Origin: Podarcis raffonei
Lineage: Eukaryota > Chordata > Lepidosauria > Squamata > Lacertidae
Length of the DNA: 64,000 bases
Direction of reading: 5' to 3'
NCBI RefSeq assembly: GCF_027172205.1
Contig: NC_070604.1
Coordinates: 63,629,023-63,693,022 of the forward strand
Below are positions 10,441 through 23,140 of the stretch, piece by piece. A program made the position numbers and the translations under genes. Position 1 is the stretch's first letter; the number at the start of each line of letters is the position of its first letter. A model generated the notes under the pieces. The model was not told where the DNA came from, made no database searches, and saw only the letters and a list, made by a program, of their open reading frames with translations.

Positions 10441-12486
10441 TTGAAAAATTGCTTGCATTTTAATCGGTATGATGCAAAAGCGAAAGGGGACACAGAAAGC
10501 AGAGAAAAATAATTGCATTCAAGTACTCTGCGGGACAGTTCTGTGCAAGGACAAACCAAGTGGTAGCTGTTCCTAGCCTAGCTGAAAGAGTAGCACTTGC
10601 TGTCCCAGCTCTGCCTCTGGTGCAGAATGGTGACTGATGAGAGCAGCTCCCGTAGGGGAGGAGCCAGCTGGGTTTGGCCCTAGATAAGCATATGGAGAGA
10701 GGACTTGCTGACAACCCACCCAAGTGATAGCTGGCCTCATCCAACATGGGAGGCCTCACGTCTTAATTATTTCTAAAACACAGCAGCTAACCCTCAAATC
10801 CGTTTGGCACATGGGCCCATACACATGTCCATCACATACCCAGGAGATCAGACTGAGTCTTGTCAATGATGACCTCAAAAACAGGGTGCACAGATTGCAA
10901 GGCTGATGCAACTATACAGGTAAGCCTTGCAAGAGCAGGTGTTTTTTTAAAGACCCCCAACAAAGTAATGTGTGATCTCAGGGTCACTTGCAGTGTCAAA
11001 GATGATGATGCTGAGGACAACTTTTGGATGGCACATCACAGCCTCTCATGCCAGCCCTGAATATTGGTCTCATTAATTGAACTGAAAAGGGGTGAGTCTT
11101 CATCAGCCTGATTTATGATGCATTGCAGTTTGCCTTGGACAAAAATTCCCTTACTCCTCCCTCTTTGTTTGTATGTTAAATGAATGGGAGACTATGAATG
11201 TACACAATCTCACAGCTGCTGAATCCTTGTAACTATATTATGGAATTCTTTGTCAAAGAAGCTGCTACTGTGCCCGAATTTGATTGTTTTGTTCTTTATT
11301 TCCATTTTCCATTTAAATATGCAGTGTTTCTATGGCTCTTTGTGAAGTTGGAATTTTTTAGGGGAACATTTTCAAGTGATGCACGCCTACATTGTTTGTT
11401 AGTTGGATTTTATATGCAATTCTAGCTTGTCCCCTGTAAGCGTCTATTTAACGGAGTCATTAAATAGAGAGAGAGATATACAACACTCAGGATTTCTGCA
11501 TCTGTTCTACTGAATGCCAAAAAATAGTAATTCCTGGATTGCTAACAGAGGGGTACCCCCCCCCCGGTACAATGAAGTATATGTTACATGTGAACCAATA
11601 TTGTGAATTGCACATGTTGAGAAGATAAGTGTGGCATGACAAGATTTTTATGGCCATTATTACAGGAAAGACAAAAGTGGACTATTGTTACTTTTCTTAA
11701 GGAGCTGAGGCAGTACAGCCACCAACTGCAGAAGCCATCTTAAACCATTCCTGATTGCAGCTGCCCAGCAGATCAGGATGTTTACCCCACATTGCGTCCA
11801 TCCTCTCTCTTTGGATGCCAGAAGCAAAGCAAACCATATAAGCTGGCCTTCAACATAAAGGTATGGGAAGTTTTGGCTGGTGAGCAGAGTAGAACAGGAT
11901 AGAAGCACCACATAGGGGGGATTGTCAAGGGGTTATGCACTAGGCAGAACAAATGGAAACTTATTTTGGTGACTTAACAGAACACAGTAGCATTGTTAGG
12001 AGTGGAAGTAGTCTGGACTTTTCGGCTACAGCCTTAGGTGATAATGAAATAAATTGCACAGACTCAGAAGGCAAATGTCAAATCAGCCATGAACCACAAA
12101 GGCAAGTCTTATGGGTGTGGCAATGTCCCTTTTGAGCTTCCTTCTCTGCCAGCAGAAGGCTTCCCAGTCACGTTCAGTGGAAGGAGACACTTAATAAGCT
12201 CACTGGCCAAGTTGCACCTTCTGCTGCTATGAACTAGAAAGTTCTTATGAGCAAAGAGTTACATATGCATGGCTGATCTTGCAAGGCATCCATGCATCTG
12301 GGAACTGACTCCTCCAGTGGACATGGCAAGGCATAGGAACTCATTGAACCTTTGCTTTCTCCCACCCAATCTCAAAACGGGATCTTGGGCAATCAGGTGC
12401 CTATGCCACACACAGCATTATGTGCATTAAAGCCTGCACCATTTCACAATGAAAAGCTGTGATTATAACGTGGCACACATTATTTA

Positions 12487-12536
<50 letters not shown>
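12487..12536. repeat. (ATT)n microsatellite
   Basis: About 17 uninterrupted TTA units abutting a LINE tail at 12537. The array probably grew from the A/T-rich 3' end of that LINE, as the reverse orientation suggests. Confidence 0.95.
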
Positions 12537-12537
<1 letters not shown>

Positions 12538-12660
12538 ATGTATTAGTTGCCCTCCACCAGCTAGTCCCAGAGCACGTTACAACAATTTAAAATTCAGAAT
12601 TAAAAACCGTGAAAACAAATTAAGAGCCAAAGGAATAGGGTGGGTCCTGAAAACAAATAT
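12537..12660 (-). mobile_element. LINE 3' end (same family as 19279-19405 and 35659-36155), minus
   Basis: Contains ccctccaccagctagtccc, aatttaaaattcagaatt and gggtgggtcctgaaaac. These phrases recur in order at 19279-19405 and, reversed, at the end of the coding LINE fragment at 35659-36155. It is therefore the 3'UTR of a CR1/L2-like LINE. Confidence 0.6.
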
Positions 12661-14309
12661 CTCTGCCGGGGGGGCAGAGGATGGAACTTGTACATGACAA
12701 AAATCAGAGTGGCAGCCCTGTGTCAGGCTTGCTCCTCCACCTCCATTCTGTGTAGTGCAACTTCTCTCATGTCCAGTGATCTCTGCTGTATAAGTATTTT
12801 TCTGCTAAGACCTGGGGGCAAAACTGAGAAAATGCTGTGAGCAGTAAGATAAGGGCAGGGTGTAATACAAGTCAGAGGGAGAAGACTTAGCACAGGGCCA
12901 TCATATTGGATCTTGTTTGTTCGTCTAAATATAGTTCTGCCCACAGAGAACACTCCATCTTAACTAAAATGGAAAAGATGCTGTACTACAGAACTGCAAC
13001 GTCATTCTTAGAGCAATGAAGCTGCTTATTTATATGGCAAGAGTCTCTTCCAGCAATGGTTACTGTCTACCATTTGAGATACAGTGCCAAGCTAAATGGA
13101 TAGAAACCACTTTTCTATTTATTGCTAAGAAGTGAAACCCCCAAAGGACTGTTCGTTCTCTTATGCCAAAGATACAACTCGCTCAAAAGTGAATATAACA
13201 ACAAAATTGACTTGGCTTTCATTATGGAGCCTTGCTCCATTTCACATATAGGTAGAAAATCACAGGAATCCAAAATGTATTGAAGGCTACAAATGGGTAA
13301 ACCCAGCCTTTTTGCCCTATAAGATGGTTGTAAGCTTTTGCAAGCATAGTTCGCAAAGCATTGAAGGCCTGCAATTTGGGAGGAGGTTGGTAGGTAAGAG
13401 TGACCAGGAAAGATGCAGTAGAGCAATGGATGTTCCCCTTGGTTCAATGTCAGTGCGCTCTGTGTAAACAGAGTGGCCATATAGAGTCAGCATATGCCTA
13501 CACAACTATGAATATATGTTATTAAACTTTCCTTGAATCCTGCCCCATCTTTCCTTGTGATGTTAAATTAAAATGACTTCCCTAGTCCCTTTTCCTCTTT
13601 TCTTGTGAAACAGATTTGTTCCGTTTCCACCCCCTGTGTCTATGTTGAACAGTTCGTTGTAAACCACTTTACAAAATGTATTTTGTGTATATTTTATTCA
13701 AAGGGAATTCTTAAAGGAAGATATTTTAAAACAAATAAACTATTTATGTTGCTTGTGTTGTAGAATAAAGTAAATCCAAAATGCAACTACTTGGAGGTGT
13801 GTGTTGTTTTTGCCGCATCAGCAACGGGGAGCATATTATACGGCAGGTGTTTATATGTATAAAAAGTTGACGTAAGGAACTTATTCTCCGTCTCTGGCAC
13901 AAGTTGAGACAGATGAACACTCAGAAGGATGACCACAACAGAAAAAACCCACGGTTCTCATTGTGAACACACACAGGAATGCATTGGCTTTGGATGGGCT
14001 GATTACAAGGAGGATTGCCAGTATCCCACCTCCACCTCATCTCATTATAACCTTTAGTGCGCTTTTTCCCTCTCTGTGGCTTCTTACAGAGGAAAAGCGA
14101 GTGGGGAGATGACAATTCACCCTACTGAAGCCATTTCTATGGCAGAGAGTTACTAGAGACCTGCTGGGAGGGATTATTTTGATAAATAGGAAGATGGGCA
14201 GAAGCATTTAGGAAGCTTGTCAGTGGAAACGTATTAATAACTGCATGAGATTGTGGCTCTGGAAGTTTTGGGGGCTCAATCTTGGGAAGGCTGCACCCCA
14301 CGCTTCCTA

Positions 14310-14432
14310 AGCAAACTCTTGGCCCTCTAGCTGTTTTTGGACCACAACTCCCATCATCCCTAGCTAACAGGACCAGTGGTCAGGGATGATGGGAATTGTA
14401 GTCCCAAAACAGCTGGAGTTTGGCCATGCCTG
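14310..14432. mobile_element. Hairpin MITE copy
   Basis: Contains caactcccatcatccctag, the core taacaggaccagtggtca, and the inverse gatgatgggaattgtagtcc, ending ggccatgcctg. A clear target duplication is not visible. Confidence 0.65.
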
Positions 14433-17400
14433 ACCTAAAACTTGTGTTGTATATCAGCTTTATCTATAGATTTCTCATCTGAGTGAATTTGATTTTCTTT
14501 CTCTCCACCTAAGGACAGCTTGACTTATGCAACTGCACTGTTCAGAAGAGCACTGCCTACTTTTCTTTACAGAAGGGAGGACCATACTGAATGAAGTCGT
14601 GCAAGAATATTATTCAGACAGGAAACAGAATTTGTAAACATACAAATGGAGGTCAGCGGAAGATGATGGGGTTGGCTGCTGACATTAAAGGGGTGCATCG
14701 CTTAACTTGTTTCCCCTTTCCCACCTACATACAGTAGTTCCCTTTTTAAAAATAAAAGGCATGTCAAGGTTACAGTGATTACTAATGTGGCCCTTATGAG
14801 GTACTATTCTGTATAGGGGGCCTCTGAAAACACTTGGAGATGTCAAGGACTCCCATAACAGAAGCAAAAAAGTTTCATCTCTGAGAAATCATTTGCATGG
14901 CTGAATACCCAGAGTAGCCAACAAGACTACACAGCATTTGATTTTCTTCTGGCTCATTCCCCGAGTGATTACTAACCTTCCTGACATTTCATTTTACAGC
15001 TTCTTCATATATTTTTCAGAGGCCCAGTGTAATTACGATAATCTAGTCTCTTGCCTTATGTTACAAAATCAATAGAGTTTTACCCACTTGTCCCCTCTAA
15101 AAGTCCATGGCACCTCATTGTGGCTGCTCTCAGGCCTCGCGGGTGTGTCAGCAACTGCAGTGGACTGTCGAGAGCCGTGGTCTGTGAAGTGGATCACTCC
15201 CACGAAATGGAAGGTATTTGTATCAGGTTTCCTTTCTAGTTACACAAAGAACCTTCGCGTTTCCTGCATCTGTTGGCTTGAGGTCAGAAAGTTTGTCATG
15301 GAAATAGCACTGATTAAAAATTTAGTAGTTCCAATTCCTTTAAAAAAAAATAAGAATCTCAAGGTTTAGGTCTCCTTCAGCAGGATCAGTGAGCTCATTA
15401 AACAAGAAGAAAGGGGCTTGGAATAAAAAATAATAATTCACTGCTGTAACTTTCATTAATTAACAAAGGAACAAAACTTCCCATTATCTAAAATTAATGA
15501 GACCACTTTGCCGAACCTTTTCAATCAATCCATATGTTTTGTTTTATTTATAACTTCCTTGTTATTGTCATGAAGTCAGTGCTAGAGTTGTCATATTAAG
15601 CACCTACCCCAGCATCTGCAGAACACCCCACTCCACAAAATTTGAACCCAAAAACCTTATCATTTCAGCAGCCAGATCAAAATAGAACAAACAACTTCTC
15701 AAGATGCGCTAGAGAAACCCCTGGTATTGAGTAACTTGCAAGTTCTACAGCTTTTATAAATGGAAGGGAATTTTAACTATTTTAAGACATACGTTTTCAC
15801 TGAAATTACTACTAAACCACAGAAGCACCCATGCTTTGATATCAGCAAACCAACCAGGCAGTATCCCAGCAATGTAAGGAAGTGAAATTGTTCAAGCACC
15901 ACTTTGGGTTCTCACAGGTCTTACACTGACAGCAAAGGTTTTAGACTAAAAGACTTGATCAGAAATCTTTATAAAATCAAAATATAAAACAATACTTACA
16001 GGATAACAAGTCATGGAATGTGAGCATTGAACATACACAGAAAAAGCACAATAGTGGCAGCTGCAATAAGGGATCTGATGTGGGAGCCATGGATTTCAGC
16101 TATGTTGTTTTGCCCCTGCCTTCCGATTTGCCCTCTGATCCTGATCCTGATTGCTCTTTGGTCAAGCTTGTTCTTGAACCCTTTCTCTTGGTTGCCTTCA
16201 TATCTGATTGTTCTTTGGTCCTGGCTCTGGGCCAGACTTTTGCCCGTACCCCAACCTTGACAAAGATTGTGTCAAGACATGACACAAAAGGAAAAATGTG
16301 GCAGGGAGGGAAGAGGAAAACTTGAAAACAATTGTTGGATCACTCTAGATCTTGTGCATATCAGTTCCACCAGAAATGATGGCACAAAGTTCCACCTGCT
16401 CATGCCACACCACTCTTATTCACCATCCCTATATGTAAGAAGTACTATTTAAAAACATAAATAAAAGTAGTAGAAATACTTCTCTAACTGTTCAAACCAA
16501 TCATCGGGAAAGGATGCGTAATGATATGCAGAATAAACAAACCATCTCCAGGCTTGCTCATGTCAGAATTTAGTCTTTGACAAATGAGAATATCTGAGCA
16601 GTAAACCTTTCACACTAAGGCTGAAGGAACATTCTGCTATACGCAGAAGCAGAGTATCTGGACTTAATTCATATTGCTTTCACACCATCTGCTTCTAGCT
16701 GTCATTTCCAGTTACCTACTCAGAGGGGTGCATGTTGAATAGCCTGGCAAGGATGCTCAGTTCTTGCAAGTTTCCACCAGCAATGAAGAGAGCAGAACTA
16801 CTTCAAAAGCAAGGTGTTCTTGCTATCTAGTGTTTGGGAGTCCACTGCTAAATGCAACAATCGTTTTGAAATATAACAGAAAGAAAGCATACTCCATGTA
16901 GCTGAACACGACATCTGACTAGTACATGCTCCTCAGTACATCATGGTGCAGAGTATTTTTTGTTTCCCATCCACAAGGTAAGAAGCAAACACAATGCAAC
17001 TTGTTCCATAATACGCCCCAGGTTCCCTGACCAAAGCAGCTGAACAGAGCATTGTGTTAGAATGAGCTGAGTTTCAATAGCTTTCATTTCTACAGTAGAA
17101 ACACCACAGGCAGAATCTAGTAGAATAACATGTTTGTTAAACTGCATGAAGGCAACAGAATACCTAAAAATGCTCTACTTTAAACAGTAGCTAATACTAA
17201 GCAGAATTAATTCCATTCTTAGAAAAGTGCAACTGGAATGTACTCTTGTCACCTCATGAATCGTTTCACAAACACCATATATTGGAAAGCAGAAAATCTG
17301 TTGACAAGTTTCTGCACAATTATTTTGGAACTTCCTAGAAACAAGCTGTATATACAGAAACTACTGCTCAAGTACATTCAAGAATATTTGTTCAAAAGGT

Positions 17401-17539
17401 ATCAGTTGCTGCTATCATTTTTTCTCTTTATCACCATCATTGTCAGTATTTTGTCTATGCTCAGGTTCAGTAATTGTCCAGTTTTTTTAAAACAAGTGTC
17501 CCTTGGAGGAGAAAAATAAGCCTGAGCAGCCTCAGCTAA

Positions 17540-17592
17540 GGTTGCAGTCCTATACATACATACTTGGAAATGAACCCAATTGAACTCAGAGG
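17540..17592. repeat. Inverted-repeat element, GCAATCCTATGCA family, copy 2 (left half)
   Basis: Reads ggttgcagtcctatacatac...cttggaaatgaacccaattgaactca, matching the left half of the copy at 32245. Confidence 0.45.
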
Positions 17593-18300
17593 CTAGAAGA
17601 CTAAGAATTCATAACACATGAATATACAAGTTTGGCCAACAGATTTCAACCCAAGAAGAGTGCCCCAACAGCTCTACTGATAAAGTATTGGGCTGAAAAC
17701 CGCCCCCTGAAGTGGTAATACACATTCCTGTGCTCTTGGACCAATTTTTTCCACCTCTGATTTTGCTAAATTAAATCAGCAGCTAGAATCCCCAAGAGTC
17801 TTCCAGCGAAGGCTCTCTTTAATAATGCACATTTCAATTCAAAAACTTTCACTTGGATGCAGAGACCATTTGCTTACTGTTTCTCGCTGGTCTTAGAAAG
17901 GAAAATGATGTTCCAGTAGTTTGAGCATTGGCTGGCAGCCAGAATCCCTGAATCTCAAGGCAAGTTTTGGCACAGCGGCCTTGGGCAACATGCTCATAAG
18001 GCTCTTCTGCCCTCATCCTGCCTCTCAGGCAGGGGTCTCCCCGACAGCAACACCTTTGGTCAGAAACTTTGTTGAAACTCAAATAAGGAACCACAATGAA
18101 GCCATACAATACAAAAAAAACCCCAGCCTGTAATTTTCTAAGAATGTTATCTCCTGTTATTGTATTCTCTGTTTTGTTATTGTATTCTCTCTTCAAAAAA
18201 TTAATAAAAGTTGTTTACATAAAAATTAACACAATAAAAACAGCAGAATAGACAATTGCCAAATCAAACAAAAACAAAAACAAATGATGGGGATTTTTTT

Positions 18301-18812
18301 TTGTTGTTTAGTTGTTTAGTCGTGTCCGACTCTTCATGTCCAACTCTTCATGACCCCATGGACCAGAGCACGCCAGGCACTTCAGTCTTCCACTGCCTCC
18401 CGCAATTTGGTCAAACTCATGCTGGTAGCTTCGAGAACACTATCCAACCATCTCGTCCTCTGTCGTCCCCTTCTCCTTATGTCCTCAATCTTTCCCAACA
18501 TCAGGGTCTTTTCCAGGGAGTCTTCTCTTCTCATGAGGTGGCCAGAGTATTGGAGCCTCAGCTTCACGATCTGTCCTTCCAGTGAGCACTCAGGGCTGAT
18601 TTCCTTAAGAATGGATAGGTTTGATCTTCTTGCAGTCCATGGGACTCTCAAGAGTCTCCTCCAGCACCATAATTCAAAAGCATCAATTCTTCGGCGATCA
18701 GCCTTCTTTATGGTCCAGCTCTCACTTCCATACATCACTACTGGGAAAACCATAGCTTTTACTATACAGGCCTTTGTTGGCAAGGTGATGTCTCTACTTT
18801 TTAATGGGGCAT
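18301..18812 (-). mobile_element. BovB (RTE-clade) LINE, 3' end, 5'-truncated
   Basis: The minus strand encodes the C-terminal part of the BovB reverse transcriptase: SRDITLPTKACIVKAMVFPV, YGSESWTIKKADRRRIDAFE, LWCWRRLLRVPW, SILKEISPECSLEGQ and YSGHLMRREDSLEKTLMLG are seen in one open frame. The 3' end is GAGTCGGACACGACTAAAC followed by AAC-rich sequence. About 0.5 kb of the roughly 3.2-kb element is left, a normal 5' truncation. Apart from the truncation the frame is still open over about 150 codons, so this copy is fairly young. BovB is known for horizontal spread between squamates and ruminants. Confidence 0.92.
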
Positions 18813-19278
18813 ACCGTATAGCTATATAAACAAACACAGGTCTTTACTGTGGACACCCTTTCCATACAGTGGCACAATAAGGGTGGGACCTTGGTTTGTC
18901 CTTGTCTTACCACTTGTGGTTTGGGAAAAACAAACCAGGAGCTTGGTTTAGGATAACATGACAATTGAGATGGTGCCTTGATTTGTCCTTGGCATGACAG
19001 AAGCAGGAGCACAGGAACAGCACCACAGGAACTCATTCACATTAAGCCATAGTTTGTTTTAAATTCTGGCAGCTGACTGCTTTATATCCATTTCCTAATG
19101 AAGCAACTGAACATGTCTTCTCCTAAGAAACATGGCCTGCAGATAAGCAATAAGCCAGGAGCAGCTACTTCTCTAGTTCTGAAAAATGCAGGTTGTGTTC
19201 TGCTTCGAAACAATTCAAGTTTGATGTACTTCAGCAGCAGAGCACCAGCTGAGAGGATTACACTTTGGATTTTCAAAG

Positions 19279-19405
19279 TGTATTATTGTTATCACCTGCC
19301 CTTCACCAGCTGGTCCTGGGGTGTGTTGCAAGAATTTAAAATTCAGAATTAAAAAGTTAAAGCAGATCAGAGTCCACAGGAACAGGGTGGGACCTGAAAA
19401 CAAAC
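19279..19405 (-). mobile_element. LINE 3' end, minus orientation (second copy)
   Basis: Contains cacctgcccttcaccagctg, gaatttaaaattcagaatt and acagggtgggacctgaaaac, in the same order as 12537-12660. It is the reverse of the tail of the LINE at 35659-36155. Confidence 0.6.
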
Positions 19406-19488
19406 GCCCTAGGTGTCAAAGAACAAGGTAAAGAGGTGAAAACTAGCAGTCTGATATTTTCCCACACAATGACAGGAAATACTATAAC

Positions 19489-19511
19489 AATAAATAAATA
19501 AATAAATAAAA
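19489..19511. repeat. (AAAT)n short tandem repeat
   Basis: About five AAAT/AATA units. Confidence 0.8.
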
Positions 19512-19546
19512 TCTGCCTATTCGGTGAGTTTGGACCCAGTGGTACA

Positions 19547-19679
19547 CTCTAGGACAGTGGTGGCCAAACTTGGCTACAACTCCCATTATCCCTAGCTAAC
19601 AGGACCAGTGGCCAGGGATGATGGGAATTGTAGTCCCAAAACAGCTGGAGGGCAAAGTTTTGCCACCACTGCTCTAGGA
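19547..19679. mobile_element. Hairpin MITE with exact 8-bp target duplication
   Basis: A 117-bp element (19555-19671) flanked by ctctagga at 19547-19554 and 19672-19679. Ends cagtggtggccaaactt and aagttttgccaccactg are inverse to each other. The interior is an almost complete palindrome around ctaacaggaccagtgg. The 8-bp duplication and CAG ends fit the hAT superfamily. There is no coding capacity. Confidence 0.85.
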
Positions 19680-19860
19680 GGACTTTGCAGCAGATGTTCA
19701 AGGCCCTCCTCAGTAAAATGAACAATGGGGAAAGCATGAACAGGACTGGCTTGCTACGTTTTGAAATAAGCGAAGTAACACAAGTTACCATGTAAAGGGA
19801 GCGTCCTCCCCCCAGACCATTTGGAGTGAGTGATGTAATGTATGTTGTCAACTAGAGAGC

Positions 19861-20010
19861 CCCTCTGCCAGTGGCATAGCCAGGATTTTTGTTGGGGGCA
19901 GGCCTTTTGTTGTGGTGGGGCAGAACCTCAGTTAGCTATGTATTTTTATTGATTTTTATTAATTTGGGGAGCAGCTGCTCCCACCCCCTGGCTATGCCCA
20001 TGCTCCCTGC
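19861..20010. mobile_element. hAT-like MITE, cagtggcatagccag ends
   Basis: Element 19869-20002 starts cagtggcatagccagg and ends cctggctatgcccatg, inverse to each other. Flanks ccctctgc and ctccctgc match at 6 of 8 bases, a worn target duplication. Its ends resemble those of the longer element at 31722-31984. Confidence 0.65.
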
Positions 20011-21500
20011 CTGCCTTGCACACATGCACACACACCTCTGGTGATCCCCCTGTAAGAGGCATGTTATGTTTTGGAGGGAAACTCTTTGGGTGGTTTATGC
20101 AGGAATGTAAACCCTCTGCCAGAAGCAGACTGCAGGTGGGAGTTGCATGTGTGGGAGCCAGCACAGAACAGGGCCATGATAAAATCAACGCTAAAACTGC
20201 CCTCCAATTATAAAATAAACGAAACATTATATTGAAGAAATCTGATCTCTGTCTTTATTTGTGCGCCTGAAAGGACATCACAAAGGCCACTTGAAGTAAA
20301 GCCATAAATCTGCTTTCTTTTTCAGAGAAAGGACATTTCAGAGAAAGGATAAAAACATTTTAATTTTAGATGCCTTTGAGGGGAAGGTACGTGCCTTTTA
20401 ACTGGCAAATGGGACGTTTGCTGCTATATTAGCTACATGACTTTTGTTATCTATTTAAAGCTTTTTGTTCATTATGGTTTATTGATGAGTTTTATTTGTG
20501 CTTTTGGCTGTTGCTACGTGATATAGCGTAAACCAGCCCAAGAATTCTAATAAAGACAATCTGGTGGTATTTAAAACAGTCTCAAAATAAATACGTAAAA
20601 GATCATGTTTTCCAGATGGATGTTACATTGAGAAAGTGCCTTGCAGGATTCTGTCAGTGGGTCGTGCAAACAGTCTTTGGCAGGGCAGAGAATTCTCGCT
20701 ACAAGCAAAGCAGAAATCATAGTTTGGCTAAAGGGTATTCATGCTGAGGTCATGCAATGGTCAGGTTGCATCCTGTTTTGTGAGCTATTGCCGCTAATGA
20801 TGTTTAAAAGCACATTAAGTAAATCCATGTATAATAACAAACCCAGAGGGAGACTGGGCTACATAACACATAAAGTATAGAAAAACAAATGGAAGCAGAC
20901 TTAAAGGGATTGGACAAATAGCAGGAATTAACCAAATGAGATTCAACCTGGAAAAATTCAAGCTAATACATTTAGGAGGAAATAGCACATCTAGGCAACT
21001 GGACACTAATGCTTTGAGGGCAGCATTTTCTCCACTGATAAAAGGATCTCGTTAAGCTACAGACTTGTTCCAACTCATAATGGACATTAAAAAAAGAAAA
21101 GAAATTACCAGTTCTGTCTAGAATTTGCCTACAAGGCTTAGTGGGGAAGACTGGATGTGTGTCTGAATTTTATCCTATAAAGCCTTGACCCACTTCACAT
21201 GGCTTTGTTGACTTACAAGGTTTTTTTTTGGGGGGGGGGGTGAAACACACACACCAATTGGCCCTGGTGCTCATAGTGCTTGATAGTGTGGAGCAGGAGC
21301 ATTACTATGCTCTTCAGGTTCCTGGGGAGGCCGGTGAGTTTAAGGACCAGGAAAGATATAAAGGGTTTTTCTCTCTCCTCCTTCCACCCCCACTCCAGTC
21401 ATTATATAGCATTAGAGGTTTTACAGGTGCAAACCTTAATATTTTACAGTGCTTCTAGAACTTCTCTCAGTTGTAGACAGGATTGGAAGAGACATTTAAA

Positions 21501-21846
21501 AAGGTAAAAGACACCTGACAGTTAAGTCCAGTCACAGAAGACTTTGGGGTTGTGGCACTCATCTCGCTTTACAGGCTGAGGGAGCCGGCGTTTGTCCGCA
21601 GACAGTTTTTCCAGGTCATGTGGCCAGCACGACTAAGGCGCTTCTGGCGCAACGGAACACCAAAACCAGAGCAGTGCACGGAAATGCCATTTACCTTCCT
21701 GCCAGAGTGGTACCTATTTATCTACTTGCACTTTTTGGCGTGCTTTCAAACTGCAACAGGAGGTCACCCTGTCATGGGGATTTGAACCGCCGACCTTCTG
21801 ATCAGCAAGCCCAAGAGGCCCAGTGGTGTAGACCACAGTGTCCCTG
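21501..21846 (-). mobile_element. Sauria-type tRNA-derived SINE, minus orientation
   Basis: On the minus strand it begins with a tRNA-like head (CACTGTGGTCTACACCACTG, GATCAGAAGGTCGGCGG, box-B-like GGTTCAAATCCCC). The unrelated body contains GTAGATAAATAGGTACCA and CACATGACCTGG. It ends near the AAGTCTTCTGTGACTGGACTT tail. The same order is found at 52360-52700. The tail resembles the BovB 3' end, as known for Sauria SINEs. This copy carries several small differences. Confidence 0.75.
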
Positions 21847-21909
21847 GAAGAGTCATACAAACCTGTTAATTCTTTCCACAGGTAAAGGGGGCGCCAGAAG
21901 TACAAGAGA

Positions 21910-21932
21910 CTGCTGCTGCTGCTGCTGCTGCT
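21910..21932. repeat. (CTG)n microsatellite
   Basis: Seven to eight pure CTG units just beyond the SINE at 21501-21846, non-coding. Confidence 0.9.
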
Positions 21933-22726
21933 AGCCTTTCCCCTATTGAGCTTGGGATGCTTACCTGGGTAGGCTTTCCGAGAATGAGGAACTCCAATCA
22001 CACAGGGTTCCCTATCCCATGGAAGCCTACACATGCAGTTTTGCCACAGGGCCCCACTCAGCAGGAGCAGGACAGCCCCACAAACAGCAAGGCTGACTAA
22101 CACATTTTAATGCAAGTGGGGGAAATGCATACTGCATTACTATCTAAAGAGAGGGTTCCTGTGAGACCATTAAGTCAAAAACCTATATGGCTCTCTTTTG
22201 CAGACATCCAGACATGGACAGCTTAATGCCAGAGGCAAGGCAAATAGTGCAGCCCTCACACCTTGTGAGTTACAATGCTTCCCTTCTGTTTTCAAAGCAG
22301 TAGCCTCAGTTTAGGGTGTATGTACACATTTAAAGTCCATTCCAGGCAGCACAACACAAGCAGGGAACACTTCCCCTTCCTTTGTTTAATAATCTTAAGG
22401 TTTACTTAAGGCAAAAATGTGTGCCATATATCGTTTGCAGAGTTCAATGAAAGCAAATGTATAGAATTATATAGTATTGTTTCTTCTGCCCAAGCAGCTT
22501 GTATTCTCAGGCAAGCTTTCCTTTCAAATTCTTCCAATTTCAGCTCTCGAGACTCCATAAAATGCAATTATGGAATTATATCTGCTGATAATGTGTTTGT
22601 GTCCAGTGCAGTTGGATCTACCCTAATGCAAAAGAAATTACTTTTAAAAGATAATTGCTAGGCACAGTAAACTGGCTGTACTTAACCCTAGTTTGTACAG
22701 AAGCTACATGAGAGAAGCGGAAATGC

Positions 22727-22772
22727 ATATTATATTATATTATATTATATTATATTATATTATATTATTATT
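22727..22772. repeat. (ATATT)n pentanucleotide microsatellite
   Basis: About eight ATATT units ending in a short TTA run. Confidence 0.9.
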
Positions 22773-23057
22773 AGAATTGTCTTTCACTGCTGCACAACCT
22801 GTCCATTTTCTTATAAACTGGTTTATCCAAGTACTCTCATGGGGGCATGGAAAATTCAGAATGAGTTATATTTGTCACCAATCCTTATCCCATAGGACAG
22901 GCATGCAAGTCTAACTGAGCAAGTGTTTTTGTTTTGATTATTATTATTATTCAGTTAATAAGGGGATGCTACCTCCTGTTTCTTGCAAAGTGTTGCCTAC
23001 CTTGCCTTTACATCCATCAGAAATGCTATCGATTTTTAAAATGTCCTTTATTTTCTT

Positions 23058-23140
23058 TTTTACCTATTCAAATATTTATAACCCACCTTACATCAAGTGA
23101 TCTCCTGGCAGAATACAACAGTGAAGCACAAAATAAAACA
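23058..23140 (-). repeat. LINE/SINE tail fragment, minus orientation
   Basis: Reads caaatatttataacccacctta...aaaataaaac, the reverse of a CR1/L2-like tail followed by its 3'UTR. Confidence 0.35.

Larger units (their letters stand above)
8794..13769 (+). other. Probable ARFGEF3 3'UTR, with candidate poly(A) signals
   Basis: AT-rich non-coding DNA after the ARFGEF3 stop, with no credible exon. AATAAA signals occur near 9.41 and 9.45 kb. A stronger pair lies at 13734-13739 and 13764-13769 and is followed by a GT-rich stretch, a usual cleavage context. The human transcript is known to have a long 3'UTR, so an end near 13.78 kb (about 5 kb of UTR) is plausible but inferred. A CORE-SINE-like copy, a LINE tail and an ATT microsatellite sit inside it. 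Confidence 0.35.
13770..18300. other. Intergenic DNA after ARFGEF3
   Basis: No exon recognised on either strand. It holds one hairpin MITE (14310-14432) and one inverted-repeat copy (17540-17592). A low-complexity patch near 16.13-16.26 kb repeats gattgctctttggtc and gattgttctttggtc; the open frames over it look like composition artefacts. Confidence 0.5.

Noticed and set aside
16020-16325. Overlapping frames near 16.0-16.3 kb
   Set aside because: They come from a low-complexity patch with repeated gattg-tctttggtc phrases; no coding signs.
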